A stretch of 64,000 bases of DNA from Geosiphon pyriformis (lineage: Eukaryota; Glomeromycota; Glomeromycetes; Archaeosporales; Geosiphonaceae): NCBI GenBank assembly GCA_016748015.1, contig JAAOMT010000512.1:1037757-1101756 (forward strand), read 5' to 3'. Of the stretch, positions 47,298-59,351 are shown in pieces. The position numbers and the translations under genes are program-made. How positions within the stretch are numbered: the stretch's first letter is position 1; every line of letters starts with the position of its first letter. The notes under the pieces are model-generated. The model ran no database searches. It was given only the letters and a program-made list of their open reading frames with translations, and had not been told where the DNA came from.

Positions 47298-50200
47298 TAT
47301 TTAAAATAATTTCAAAATGAATGATTATATTTTTATAATTAATTAAAATTATCAACTTTAAATCTTGAATGTTAAAAAAAATTTAATTTTAGTTCTAAAT
47401 TTTTATTGAGCAAAATTTATACTACAATTTAAATAATTAAATCACAATAATTTCATAATTAGAATAATATCTATTATTAAGATGAAATATAATTTTTATT
47501 ATCATAATTACAATGAAAAAATTACGCAAATAATTTTTTTTTAGTAATTTCTAATACAAATTTATATTTATTTAAATAAAAATTTTTTATGATTTTTTGT
47601 CATTAATATGTTTGGTAACAAAAAATTAACAGTTAAAGATGATTTGCAAAATTTCGATTAATTTAAAATTTTAAACAATAGAGATAATAAAATATTTTAA
47701 TGTATCTATGTTAAAATAATAATTTTATTGTAAATAAAAATGAACAAGTCATTATTTTAAAAAAAATCATATTTTAATGTTTCAAATAACTTTAATAAAA
47801 ATACAAACAAATTTTTATATATTAGAAATTAGTTAACAACTAAATTAATAAAGGATAAATAGATAAATTATTCTTTGGTCGTTATTTAACCTATGTTAAA
47901 TCTCTTCAAATATTGAAACCAATTTCAGAAAATACCTAAATATAAATGATGAATTTTTTTTTTCAACCATTTTCATTGTGATTAAAAGAGCAAGGTCAAT
48001 AATTATATCTTATGTCTGGATTCTTTTTTCAGGAATAGGAACTTATTTTTATTTTTCTTAATTGGAGTTTTATGATTTCAAAAGTTTCATGTATTTTCCA
48101 AGTAGCTATAATTTTTACTAGAATGGATAATCATTTCAGCTTTAATACAATATCTATTTTTTTTATTTGTTAAATTTAAAACAGCATTAAAATTTTTTTT
48201 TTAGGTTTTTTAATATTATATGTTAAAGAAATCCTAAAATTTCATTTTATATATGGAAAATAAAATAATTTAAAATTGTTATTGTTAATGACCAAAAAAA
48301 TTAAATTTGGGCTTGAATTTATTATTCATTTAATTTGAGATTTTTATTAACACATTTAATTCTAAATCGAATTGACAGGCTAATTTATGAATAAAATACT
48401 GGACAATTTAGAAAGGATAAACTTAAGAAAAAAAGGAATTTATGTTAAGACCCTCTCGGCTTAATCGCCAAGAAACGAGTGCAAGAAAAAGCAGAAACTC
48501 TACAATTGCACCAAATCCAATTTTTGCATACAGTACGGCAAGATGTCAACGAATTTTTGAAAAAAAAAAGCGAAAACTCAATTAGAAAAATCTTAAATAG
48601 CCAAATAACTATGAAACAAAGCTATAAAAAATTTACTTCGAGTTCCTCAAATATCTTCTAATTACAAAAAGCCTTCGTTTTATTCGAAATTCTATGCAAA
48701 ATTTAATTCATCCTAAAATCGACATGATTCAAAAATGAAACATTCAAAAAGAGGGAGGTTATTTAAATGAAAAGAAGTTCTATGCAAAGTTGAAATCGTA
48801 AATAATTTCATCGCAATTGTCTCAAATTAGATATGAGGTTATTCAATGTGACCAATTCAGTTATCCTTCCTGGCTTCTGATGACTATGAGTTTTTGAGAA
48901 GGCATAGAATAACCCTTTACCTAATTCATTTAATAACTTGGGTTTTTCAAGAAGCTTCATTTAAAAAACGTCCCACAAAATCCAGAGTTCTCTCTAAAAT
49001 TACATGAGGATAAAATTAGTAGCTTTTTATAATGTAAGTAATAATCTGAAAATTCTATTAATGCTAAAAACTCTTATCAATTAGAAACTAACTTATTAAG
49101 GGGGTTACGCTATAGAAATAGAGAATTTCTTGGATGAAAATGATTTATTTTGGTAGAAGTAGGGAGGAACAGTTGTGAATGTTTCATTGCAATAAATTCA
49201 CCTATGGGACCGTTAAAGATGTTATTAGTCTTTGAGTTAGGATTATGAATAATTGTGGAACGATGTCGGTGGAATGCATACTCTTTTCTATTCCAAGACT
49301 TTGGCGAGCGTTTTTGAAGGTTTTTTAACAAAGGATATCTTTCCTCAGTCAAGAACCTTCAGAGCAGGTTATTTCAATACTTTCATATCTCCCCTTGGTA
49401 GGCGAGAAGAAACTTTCATTGTTTTGGCTAGCCTGGATTTAATTTAAATCGAAATGCAAAATTGGATAGATTTTCATTAAACTCAATTTTAGCTTTCTCA
49501 ATATGCAAAAAAGAATTCAAATTCGAGTGAGAATTGTGCCAATTTTTCATAAAACTTAATAATAGGTAACATCTTTCACCAAATACTCGAAAATTATTAT
49601 CATTCATATTTTCTCGCAGCGAAAATTTCCCATTTATTCTCTGATAATATTCAAGAAATCGAAAAATAAAACCATTTTTTAAGGTATGTATTAACTACTC
49701 AAATATATTAAAATCTTAAAATTTTTTTAAAAGTCCAATAGCCAATTAAAGAAAGGTTTTTCACAGCTGACTTGTTTACAGGTTTCATACCATTCAACTT
49801 TATTGATAACTAATTAAATCTGCTACAAAGAAATGTAACCTTTGTTTTATATTAACTTCAGAAAATATCAAGAATTAGTTTGACTGTTCACATTGTTATA
49901 ACGAACCAAAACCAAAGTCATAAAGTTGTGGATGCATAGATTCTTGGCGAAACAAAAAAAAAATGTTGTATTTTCTTTGTCTTCTCATTTCATGAACAGT
50001 GAAATAAAAAAAATTTATAGTCGTTTGTGCAACATCCTTTAGAATATCTTTTAGACCATATTTAGTTATCTTGATTTTCATGCACGATTCCAAAACTTAT
50101 ACGACTTTCCTAAAAATATTAGCTCATAAATGAAATGCAACGTGTTTTACAGAACTCAGTATCATTTACTCATTTGATTCGAGTATTAAAACGCATAATA

Positions 50201-51807
50201 TGGCGTTTATATATTTTTGCAGCAACACAATCATACATGAGATAATTCAATGTTTCAAATGATCATTGAATAAAAAATTTTAAATATTGTACAAAATATA
50301 TTATCTCAAACTAATCATGTTTAATTTCACACCATATATATATATATATATGATAAATTATTACTAAATTGATATCATTAAAAGAATAATTTTTGAAATA
50401 TGACTTGAAACTTGAATTCAAGATTTTGATAGCATTAAATTGGTGCTGCATTGCATACAAAATTCTTTTGGCGACAATGATCAATGTTACTAAGTAGAAA
50501 TTATTTAGAACCAATCAAAAACTAAGAAATTGATATCAATGCAATCAGGGGGCAATTTAAAAAAAAAATTTCCAAAAAATAATAATTATTTCAATAGTTG
50601 GAAAAACTGAAACTGAAACATTAAACTCACAAATTTATTATCCTTAAAAATTAAAATTGAACCAATCAACTCTAAAATTCTCCCTATGTCTCAAGGAATC
50701 TTTGTTCTTTTTTGAAATTATTTTTCATCGAGGCCAATTCCATCTTAAAGAATAGTAGCTACGCTTGAAATCGATAAAACTTTTGATTAGGTTGACCATT
50801 TTTACTGGTTGCTTTATATATTTTATTGATTGGTTCCCGAGTAAATGATAATTTACGCAAGCAGGTATTCATTTCCTAACAATTTAGGCTTTGTTCACCG
50901 AAATTGGATAGTAAAAAAATCAGGTATTGGCTATCAACTTCCTTTTTATGGACATAATATCAGCAATTCATAATTTGAAATTTCTCGATTACCCTTTTTC
51001 ATTGTGTTTAACAACATATTCCCTTTTTCCAGTTTCTTATTAAAAAAATTAATCTTCAAAATAAAAAAATTAACTCGAAATCTGAATCTAATCAATCAAT
51101 GATTAAGATAAAACTATATGTTCTATTCATTTAACATTATACTTCTGCATCATAAAAATTTATGGAGCACTGGTATTTATTTTCAGTAAATAACTACCCA
51201 ATTTTAGTTTTAGTCACGCAAACACAAAAGCAAGTCAAAGATTAAAGTATACATGATAACTTTTTATCGAACTATAATACTTTATATTTTAAATATCAAA
51301 ATGTATGATGCGGGTGATTTGATTCATCATTTTCAAATTCAGTCTTATCAATTATACCAGGTTTTTACTATTGTGCTATCAATTATAATAAACGCAATTG
51401 AAACAAGAAGCAAAATTCCATTAAACATGTCAATTTATCTCCTGCTGCTAAACTTTATTTTGTTTCTCACACCAGCTGTAAATGATGATTATGAGTACCA
51501 CTTTGAATCTTTTTCAAAGAAAAAAAAAAGATCTATAAAATGAGGCGATTTCGCTCTCTTGCAAAAAAAAAAAAATTCATCATCAATTAGGTCAGGTACC
51601 TATTCCACCACTACTTTCCAGTCCCCGCGGTTCTATTTTTCACTACTGTTTCTTTGAATATTTTTAATTCCAACTCAATTTACATTCTTTTATTAAATTA
51701 CTCCCCTGGTTGGGCTATTTGTGAAAAGTTATTTCAATACCATTCCACTCTTCAAAATTATAATTTTCAAATAAACAAAATTTTTCTACTTAACATTATT
51801 CCTCATC
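47298..51807. other. AT-rich intergenic region
   Basis: No gene is supported with confidence. A 60-codon plus-strand frame (48479-48661) is Lys/Gln-rich and coiled-coil-like but isolated. Two opposed frames near 49110-49447 are unassigned. A short hydrophobic-leader frame lies at 51427-51543 (listed separately). The final few hundred bases are the LPMO promoter region. Confidence 0.4.
51427..51543 (+). CDS. possible tiny secreted peptide (speculative)
   Basis: A 38-codon frame starting MSIYLLLLNFILFLTPA, which resembles a signal peptide, followed by a short charged tail (VNDDYEYHFESFSKKKKRSI) with a run of basic residues. It is in frame with a longer open frame starting at 51253, so the start is uncertain. 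Nothing but the leader-like composition supports it; AT-rich DNA easily makes hydrophobic frames. Confidence 0.15.
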   Translation: MSIYLLLLNFILFLTPAVNDDYEYHFESFSKKKKRSIK

Positions 51808-53185
51808 ATGAAATTCTTTACATCTTCGTTGATCCTTCTTGCTACCACTTTGGCATCTATCTCTGCACATACGACAATGAAAAACCCTCTTCCTAGGTAT
51901 TATTAAACTCAACCTTGTTGTTGAAGGATATAAAAACATGGTCTCAATATAAAGTGATCTAACCAATTTTTTGCTTTTACAATGTAGGGGACATCCACTA
52001 AATCCGAATGCCGCAGTGAAAGATTATAATTGCCTCACAACGCCTCTGAACGGTGGTCCAGGTTGTGCACCAAAACCATTCCCATGTGGTGGTTATCCCG
52101 TCGACAAAACGATTACTCAAGTTTTCAAAGCTGGTGATGTAATAAATGTTGAATTCTGGAATCCAAACTTCCCAAATGGTCCAACTGACGCTGATGCTAC
52201 AGCTAATCAAGCAAGACATAATGGTGGTTTATGCGAATTTGCTCTCAGTTACGATGGTGGGAACTCTTATACCAAAATTGCTACGTATCACGAGTCTTGT
52301 CCTGATATCTTTTTCGATTGGAAAGTCAAGATCCCAGAAAATGCACCTTCATGTGATGACCCTGGTAAATGTATCTTCTCATGGTCCTGGCTTAATGCCT
52401 TGGGTAATCGTGAATTTTATCAAAATTGTGCTGATATTAAGATTGATGGTACCGCCACGGAACCACTACCAATCATTGATATCACTCGCGCAAATGTTTC
52501 TCCATTCGCGAATAACATGGTTCCACCAGGTGATAATCCCAATAATGGTAACGCCAAAGGTTCTGGTCCTCGATCCTCCGATACCGAAGCCAACATGCAC
52601 AACAAAATTGGCAGCGGCAGCAGTAAAGCTCCATCAAAATCCACTTCAATTGATGGCAAAGGAAAATCTGGATCTGGTAATCCAATTACTGGAGACAGTT
52701 CATCCTCTAACCCAGTTACAGGGGACAGTTCATCCTCTAACCCAGTTACAGGGGACAGTTCATCCTCTAACCCAGTTACAGGGGACAGTTCATCCTCTAA
52801 ACCAGTTATTGGGGACAGTTCACCATTTAAAATTGGAAATGGAACTGATCAAACGCCATTGAGCAGCGGTGATCAGAAACCTGCTAAAGGACATATAAAA
52901 CATGGAAGAAAATCTGGAAAAAAGGGAACTGTTAGAAAATCGACTATTCCAACTTCCCCATTAGCTGGTGCTGCTGTATCAGGTACCATAAACAATAGTG
53001 ATGCTAGTCAAGCAAAAAGCGGAGCATGTTCCAATGGGGCAATGTCTTGTGAGGAAGAAGATAAAAGTCCAGCATTTAACATATGTGAAAATGGTAAATT
53101 TGTTCTCGCGCAATGTCCCGGCGGTACTGTATGCAAAGTTAAAAGAGACTCCATCCAATGTGGTCATTCTGTGAGGAAATTTTAG
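51808..53185 (+). CDS. secreted copper lytic polysaccharide monooxygenase (AA11-like) with CBM19-like tail
   Basis: Extracellular Cu enzyme that oxidatively cleaves polysaccharide, most likely chitin. Exons 51808-51896 and 51988-53185 give 428 aa. Signal peptide MKFFTSSLILLATTLASISA is followed directly by His21, so the mature N-terminal His can form the copper histidine brace. The second ligand is His107 in NQARHNGGLCEFALSYDGG and the axial Tyr is Tyr174 in NREFYQNCA, as in AA11 enzymes. Other supports are FSWSWLNALGNREFY and many paired Cys. Then comes a Ser/Gly/Asn-rich linker with five 10-residue repeats, a basic patch (HGRKSGKKGT), and a C-terminal six-Cys module (CSNGAMSC ... ICENGKFVLAQCPGGTVC ... 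IQCGH) of CBM19 type, which binds chitin. AA11 fits best; another AA family is possible. Confidence 0.82.
52681..52830 (+). repeat. 30-bp coding minisatellite, five units, in the LPMO linker
   Basis: Five head-to-tail 30-base units, each encoding a decapeptide close to NPVTGDSSSS. Units two to four (52711-52800) are identical at DNA level; the first and last differ at several positions. Identity of the inner units shows recent expansion and predicts length variation of the linker. Confidence 0.97.
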
Positions 53186-53932
53186 CGAATTTAAAATCCT
53201 TTGTAACAAATTCAACCCTCCCTTGTAAATTCTCTCTAAAAAATTATCACGCTCTTTACTAAATATTTAAAGCATAAAGCTCGGAAAATCATTATAAATT
53301 TAACTTCACTTTCTCGATCCCTTTTCATTTTGCCCCTACAATTTTGATATCGAGGTCTTGAATGTTCTGGTAACTAATCAAGGCTAACACTTATCGAAAA
53401 TGTTAATACGAGTTACGGTAGTGAAAAATTAGACTCATACTTGTAATATATATATAAAATATTTAGTTAAAATTTCTAAACAATTAATGATAGGTTCGTC
53501 ATAAAAAATCTTCAATTGCATGTAAAATCTAAAATAAAAAAATCTTGGTATGATTCCTGAAATCTTTGGCGTTATAAATTTCGACTGATGAGAGGTGGGA
53601 GGCCTTCCCAAAAATTATAGAACGATGCGGTCATAAAGCTTCTAACATCAAGCGTCTTAACTTTGATTGGCATTTTTGAGCGAATTAATAATTGAAATAT
53701 TTATGGGTAATTATTTACGCAGATAATTTTTCTGAATAGAAGTTGATCACTAAGTTTGAAACGTTTAATAGAGCCATTGACATGCCTAAATTGAAAGCAA
53801 AAAGCCGATTACAGACTAAATCCATATGCAATATTTTTAATTAAAAGCTTGTATGCATTTTTCTTCACTGCTTTTAAAAGATAGAAAGAATAAATTTCGC
53901 TCTAACTTTTCAAACTTCTCCGGCTTTTACGA
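53186..53932. other. intergenic region between LPMO and first ABCG gene
   Basis: 3' flank of the LPMO and 5' flank of the transporter. No additional feature is visible. Confidence 0.5.
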
Positions 53933-56364
53933 ATGGAGCAAATCGTATCAGAAAAAGATGAGTATCAAAAAGAACGAAACACTACTGAGGAGAGTGTACG
54001 TAATAGCACTGGTGCATCTAGTGAATCTACAATAATTGAAGTAGGAGGAAAAGAGAAAGATGCTTTCTTAATTAAAGTAGAGAATGGTATGACTACGACT
54101 CTTTTATTGTATTGGGATAATGGGAGATGGCGAAATAACTTATGCAAATTTGAATGACATAAAAGTTGGCCAACCGATTGGCTCATCTACTAACGTTCAA
54201 GGCGTGAGCCTGGCATGGCGAGATTTATCATACACAATCACAAAACCTAACAAGGAAAAGCAAAAAATCGTCGATAATGTCAGCGGTCTAGTGAGACCTG
54301 GTGAAGTAATGGCAAGTCAGTATAAAATGCCCAGTTTTTTCAACGCTCTTTTATTATCTAATTTTTCCTTTTTTTACTTCAAATCGGATATAGTAATGGG
54401 ACCATCGGGAGCCGGAAAATCCACATTACTCGACTTATTGGCTGGTCGAAAAGATCCCAAGTTAGTATCAGGCCAAATATTGTTGAATGGCCGGCCTGGT
54501 TATGTGAAATACGTTTCTACTTATGTTATGCAAGACGACGCTTTGATGGGTACGTTGTTCAAATCTGTAAAGTTGCAATATGAACTTTGCCTAACAATTT
54601 TATCTTAAATTCCAGGAATATTAACTGTGCGCGAAAATATACAGTTTGCTGCGGATCTATGGTATCCATTAAAAGACCTCTTTTTTCGCTCAATTTTTAT
54701 TTCGACGTGAAGAATCTTTTAAATATAATAATTTCACCTGACTGTGTCATCAATAGTTTTCCCGCCTTTTACACAGCTCAAGAGCGACGAAATCGTGTTG
54801 AAACAATCATTCAAGAGTTTGGACTAAGTCGAGTTGCTGACTCTAGAATCGGAACAATTTTTTTGAGGGGTGTCTCTGGGGGTGAGAAACGTCGTGCTTC
54901 GATTGCATCGCAAGTAATTACAGTACCAAAAATTATTTTCCTTGATGAACCAACAACTGGTCTTGATTCGGCTGCATCATATAATGTCATGAGCGCAATA
55001 ATCAGCATGGCGAGAAAACATAAACTAACGGTTATCGCCAGTATTCATCAACCTTCGACTGAAACTTATTCGCTTTTCGACAAACTTTTTCTGATTGGCC
55101 GTGGTCGTACACTTTACACGGGCTCTAGAGAAGGAGCAATTCCCTACTTTGAAAGTTTAGGTCATGTCTGCCCACCATACTCAAATCCAGCTGACCATTT
55201 TCTTTATCTTATCAATTCTGATTTCATGGTTGATAAAATGGAAGCTAATACGCATATGACCAAATTTATTGAGGGATTTGAAACCTCACAAGTGAATGCT
55301 CAATTGCAACAAGAGATTAATGATTTGGTTCAAACACACAAATTAGATGATGATACTCGAGAAATCTCTGGGGACACAACGCAAAGATATGCACGTAATT
55401 TCTTGGCTCAGACTTGGATTATTTCAGTTCGTTGTTTTAAGAATTCGACGCGAAATGTTTTAGTGTTTTGGGTCAGGGTAGCCATGTATGTCGCTTTAGC
55501 ATTACTAATGGGTTCAACATTTTGGAAAGTCGGTTTTGGACAAGACCAAATTCAAGAGCGCTTCTCCTCGCAATATTTCGGTGTGGCTTTCTTATCGTTT
55601 ATGAGTGTTGCTGGAATACCAGCATTCCTAGAGGAACGAAATGTTTTCCAAAGAGAAAGAGCAAACGGGTTTTACTCTGTTGCACCCTACGTCCTGGCCA
55701 ACACAATTATATCATTCCCTTTTATTTTTATAATTGCTCTATCATTCACCCTCGTTGCCTATCCGACCATTGGCTACAATAGCGGTTTTAGTCACGCTGT
55801 CATATTTGTTCTTTTCCTTTTCCTCGTATTATCAGTTGCTGAATCCCTTGCAGTCTGTATCTCAGCCCTGATTCCCATTTTCGTGGCAGCTCTTGCAATT
55901 ACCGCCTTCGCAAATGGGTTTTTTATGATATTTGCGGGTTACTTGGCACGGCCAGATGAGATCCCAAATGGTTGGATATGGGCTCACTATATCTGTTATC
56001 AAAAATATGCATTCGAAGCAATTATACTAAATGATTTTAGGGATTTGAAGTTTGATTGTGAAAAATTATCAAAAAACAATGGAACCAAACTGTATAATTG
56101 TGTTTTTGGAGATAAATCAGGAAATTCGGCTCAATTCAGCGGTCGTGATGTGCTAGAAGAACTAGGCTACCCCAATGCTCATCTTTGGCTTTGGGCGGTA
56201 AAAAATAATTATTTTCTCAATCTTGATTTCTCGCCTGAAATATAGAAATAATTCTGATTTTTAATTTTTAACCTTTCCCATTTCAGCTTATCCTTATTGG
56301 GATGATGGTGGTTTATCGCATGATTTTCTATTTTATACTTCGCATACGACGAGGTCGGCAATAA
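53933..56364 (+). CDS. ABCG (WHITE-type) half-transporter, copy 1
   Basis: ATP-driven membrane transporter that works as a dimer; substrates in this subfamily are often lipids, sterols or xenobiotics, and the one here is unknown. Six exons: 53933-54086, 54127-54315, 54394-54549, 54616-54661, 54757-56197, 56287-56364, giving 687 aa in frame. Nucleotide-binding domain first: Walker A MGPSGAGKST (116-125), Q-loop MQDDALMG, signature VSGGEKRR (221-228), Walker B IIFLDEPTTGLDSAA, and H-loop SIHQPSTE. A six-helix membrane domain follows with FQRERANGFYSVAPY and the C-terminal RMIFYFILRIRRGRQ. Intron 1 is only 40 bases, but its join is supported by alignment with copy 2. The alternative ATG at 54120 would drop the variable N-terminus. 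It heads a tandem pair with the gene at 59352. Confidence 0.92.
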
Positions 56365-59351
56365 ATTAACTTGGGTTTTTAGTATAATATTGTATATCAC
56401 AGAAACACTGTTTTTGCTAGTGTACAAAATTTATGTAATTAACACCAATTTAGCACGGATAGAAGTTTAACTTTATGTAAAAACTTATTAAATTTAATAC
56501 ATCGTATTTAATCATTTCAAGGTTTTTCCAATAAAATTGCACATTGAAAAGAATGGGGATCCAATTCACGCTTCTTTGATTCAGATTTTAGTATCAATAA
56601 TAAAATCAGAAGATTTACCTTTTATTATTATTTTTTAAAATCTAAAATATTAAAAAAAAGTCAACATAGCAAAAAAGGAGTTTTCACATTGTCAAAATTT
56701 GCTTTAAATATTTGATTGTGGTAATATTTGTAGAAAACATTCATAAAAAGGTACAAATATTTATTTTTATTTAACATTACAAAGAATGATAAAAATATAA
56801 TTAATGTTCTAATATAATCAAAAATAAAAGCATTTGGTGAAACCAAACAAAAATTACACTTTTATCCGTTAGTATATAAAATTATGTAATTTAATTAGGA
56901 TATATTTAATTTAAACTTTATGGGTGATTGAATTACTCTTAGGAGTCCAAAAATAAACTTTAAAAAGACATTATTATTTGTTAAAAGTTCAAAAAGATTA
57001 TTGTGAACTTCCAAAAACTATGTTAAATCGTTTTAATTTTACCCGATCTATGTAAAATCTCCATACTATGAAAGATTTACGTCCACTTTTAACGGTTGCT
57101 CTTGTATGACATCATACACGAAATTTTCTATAAGAATCGATGCTTATGGAGATTCATCTGTCCAAAGTACACGTCGCCAATCCTTTGAATCCAATGCTTG
57201 TAGACTTTAGCTCAATTTAGCTGTTTGATTCAGTTTATTTCATTAATGATTGGTTTCTTACGCATTATATAGGATTTAAAGAAAGTTCTAATAGATATAG
57301 GATTTTGGATTATAGATGAGATTTCCGCAGTGAATAGGTTTTTTTGCATATTTCTTATGGCTGGTTTTTTGAGAATTTGACGTTCAGAACTTTTATCAAT
57401 AGTAGAATTTTGATCACTATTATTTCTTTTTAAATGATCAGTATTTTTTATTAATTCTAATATTTTAAGACAATTCTTAACGCAAGTAGTGGACCGTCCA
57501 ATAATACGGCCAATTTTTTGCGATAGATATCTCTTTTTTGAGCATTTTATCGAATAACATTCGTTTTCATAAGATATTTTGGCTACTCATTTGTTTATAC
57601 ATTTCGAATTTTCAAGTCCATTAACTAAATAAAAAATGAAACAAAAATGAATCTCTTTTATTATTATAAGTGCAATTTTAAGGTTTTTAGTATTACGGCA
57701 ATCTTTTAAAATTCTTTACGGTCATGAGAAAATCCTCCTAATCTGCATATTTGTCTATTCACAGTTAGCTCCCCTCCCAAAAGTCATTGATCTAATAATA
57801 GTAAATAATCTTTAAATATCTAATTTTAGTTTTTTTGATCCAGTTCAAATTGTTTTCTTTTCCATATGGGGATAAATTGTCCCTTCTAAATAAAGGAAAA
57901 ACATGATTTCAATAGAAATGTTTATTCATTTCTCGTTTTGGAGCTTTTTTAGTTTGAATGGCAATTGAATATTTCCCAAATTGTATTAATTGAATAAAAT
58001 TTTTGTTCACATCAGCCTGAATTTAGTTTATAATTAAGACGTCCAGTACATTCTTTATTTTTTGATATTCATAGGACCGAAGATATGTTTAAATTTTCTT
58101 AGGCAGCAACTTCTCAGGTCGAATATCCTATAATGATATTTTTTTCAAGTGAAAATCAATAAAGTTGGGATTTAAGAATAACTAATTAAAAAAAGTCTTT
58201 GAAAAAAAATTAAAATTCCAATTATTTTTTTATTTGTGAGAAATTGGTCATAGTAATTAGATTGAAAAAATTTGATTTATTTTAAAGCTTCTAATCATTC
58301 ATGAAAATTTTAATTGTCCTAAACACTATACAATAATCCAATTGGTAATTATCAATCACTTTTGTTAGGTTTATTTCCAACGATGAGATTGCGAATTTTT
58401 TTTTTAGACTGTAAACTTTTCCCTATAAAAATTTACTGTTTAACACAAGTTAAATTATGTATATCTAAAAAATCATCGCCAAAAGGTTTAAGCATTAACA
58501 TTAATTAAATATAATTCTTCAACTATATCAAATCCGAAAACTTTATAGTTTTAAAATCTTTGGTACGATAAATATTTGCCATTTTCAAATGAGTTTCAAC
58601 CATTCCATAACTTGTTCTTAATAGCGATAGGGACAGCTTAAGTTAATATATTTTGTAAAAATAATTAAAGTGTCATAGTATAATAAAATGTTCTTAATTT
58701 GTACAAGGGATTGTTTACTGAAAGGAATTCATGAGCCTGATTTTTTTTTCTCCCAGGAATGTGATGAAGAGTTCTATAGACAAAATATATATGTGCACCC
58801 ACACTGCATCTGCCAACTGCAATGTTATGAACTCTATTTTTGCGAGAATTCACGGTAAAAATTCAATACGGTATTTCATTGAACAGCACACTTTTTGACT
58901 TTTTCGTAAAAGATTTGCATCTGTAATGTATAGATACTAACCCACCCCCTACAATACCATAATCAATAAATGTGGCTAGGCTAGATTTGAAATTTGAATT
59001 CGTTTATTATTATTAACCAATTTACATATCTTTAAATGAAAAAAATTTATAGCACGCCCTAAGCTAAGTAAAGACTGACATAAAATTATAAAGGATAAAG
59101 GTCGAGCGAAGTGAATATTAGCGGGAATGTTGTGTTCTGTAAAAGTTTTTTTGTGGTTCGGCGTGAATTTAGAGATTATTTAATTGTGGGACGAAAATCT
59201 TACCCTTACATTAAATAAAGATGTCCAAAGATTTCTTATAAAAACAGCAACTCAAGTTTACCTTCCTTTCTCTGCCATTTCTGGTCCATGCCAACGTCTT
59301 CTTAATCTGAAAAGATTTTTCTTCAAAAGACAAAATAAATAGATAATAATT
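56365..59351. other. intergenic region between the tandem ABCG genes
   Basis: About 3 kb, AT-rich, holding a dead Tc1 transposase (annotated separately) and the promoter of ABCG copy 2. No other gene is recognised. Confidence 0.5.
57000..57592 (-). pseudogene. degenerate Tc1/mariner transposase fragment
   Basis: Minus-strand reading with several frame breaks shows the family order: start MSSQNIL (ATG at 57592), a helix-turn-helix KIGRIIGRSTTCVKNCLKIL (about 57460-57530), ILKKPAIRNMQKN, then the first catalytic site DWRRVLWTDES (57151-57183), and remains of the region following it (TVKSGRKSFIVW, about 57070). The second Asp and the Glu are absent, so the fragment is truncated. No terminal repeats were found. 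Confidence 0.65.

Noticed and set aside
7-49275. A 14-base match (GATGTCGGTGGAAT) shared by 7-20 and 49262-49275
   Set aside because: Matches of this length are expected by chance between positions of a 64-kb window, and the similarity does not extend.
52146-52862. 238-codon plus-strand frame overlapping the LPMO in another frame
   Set aside because: Long only because the 30-bp repeat is open in several frames; it lacks family features, whereas the LPMO frame has the copper ligands and signal peptide.
54310-54393. GC-AG intron (ATGG|GCAAGT) in ABCG copy 1
   Set aside because: It would lose a residue of the conserved GEVMAIMGPSG block; the GT donor six bases on (GTCAGT) restores it and matches copy 2.
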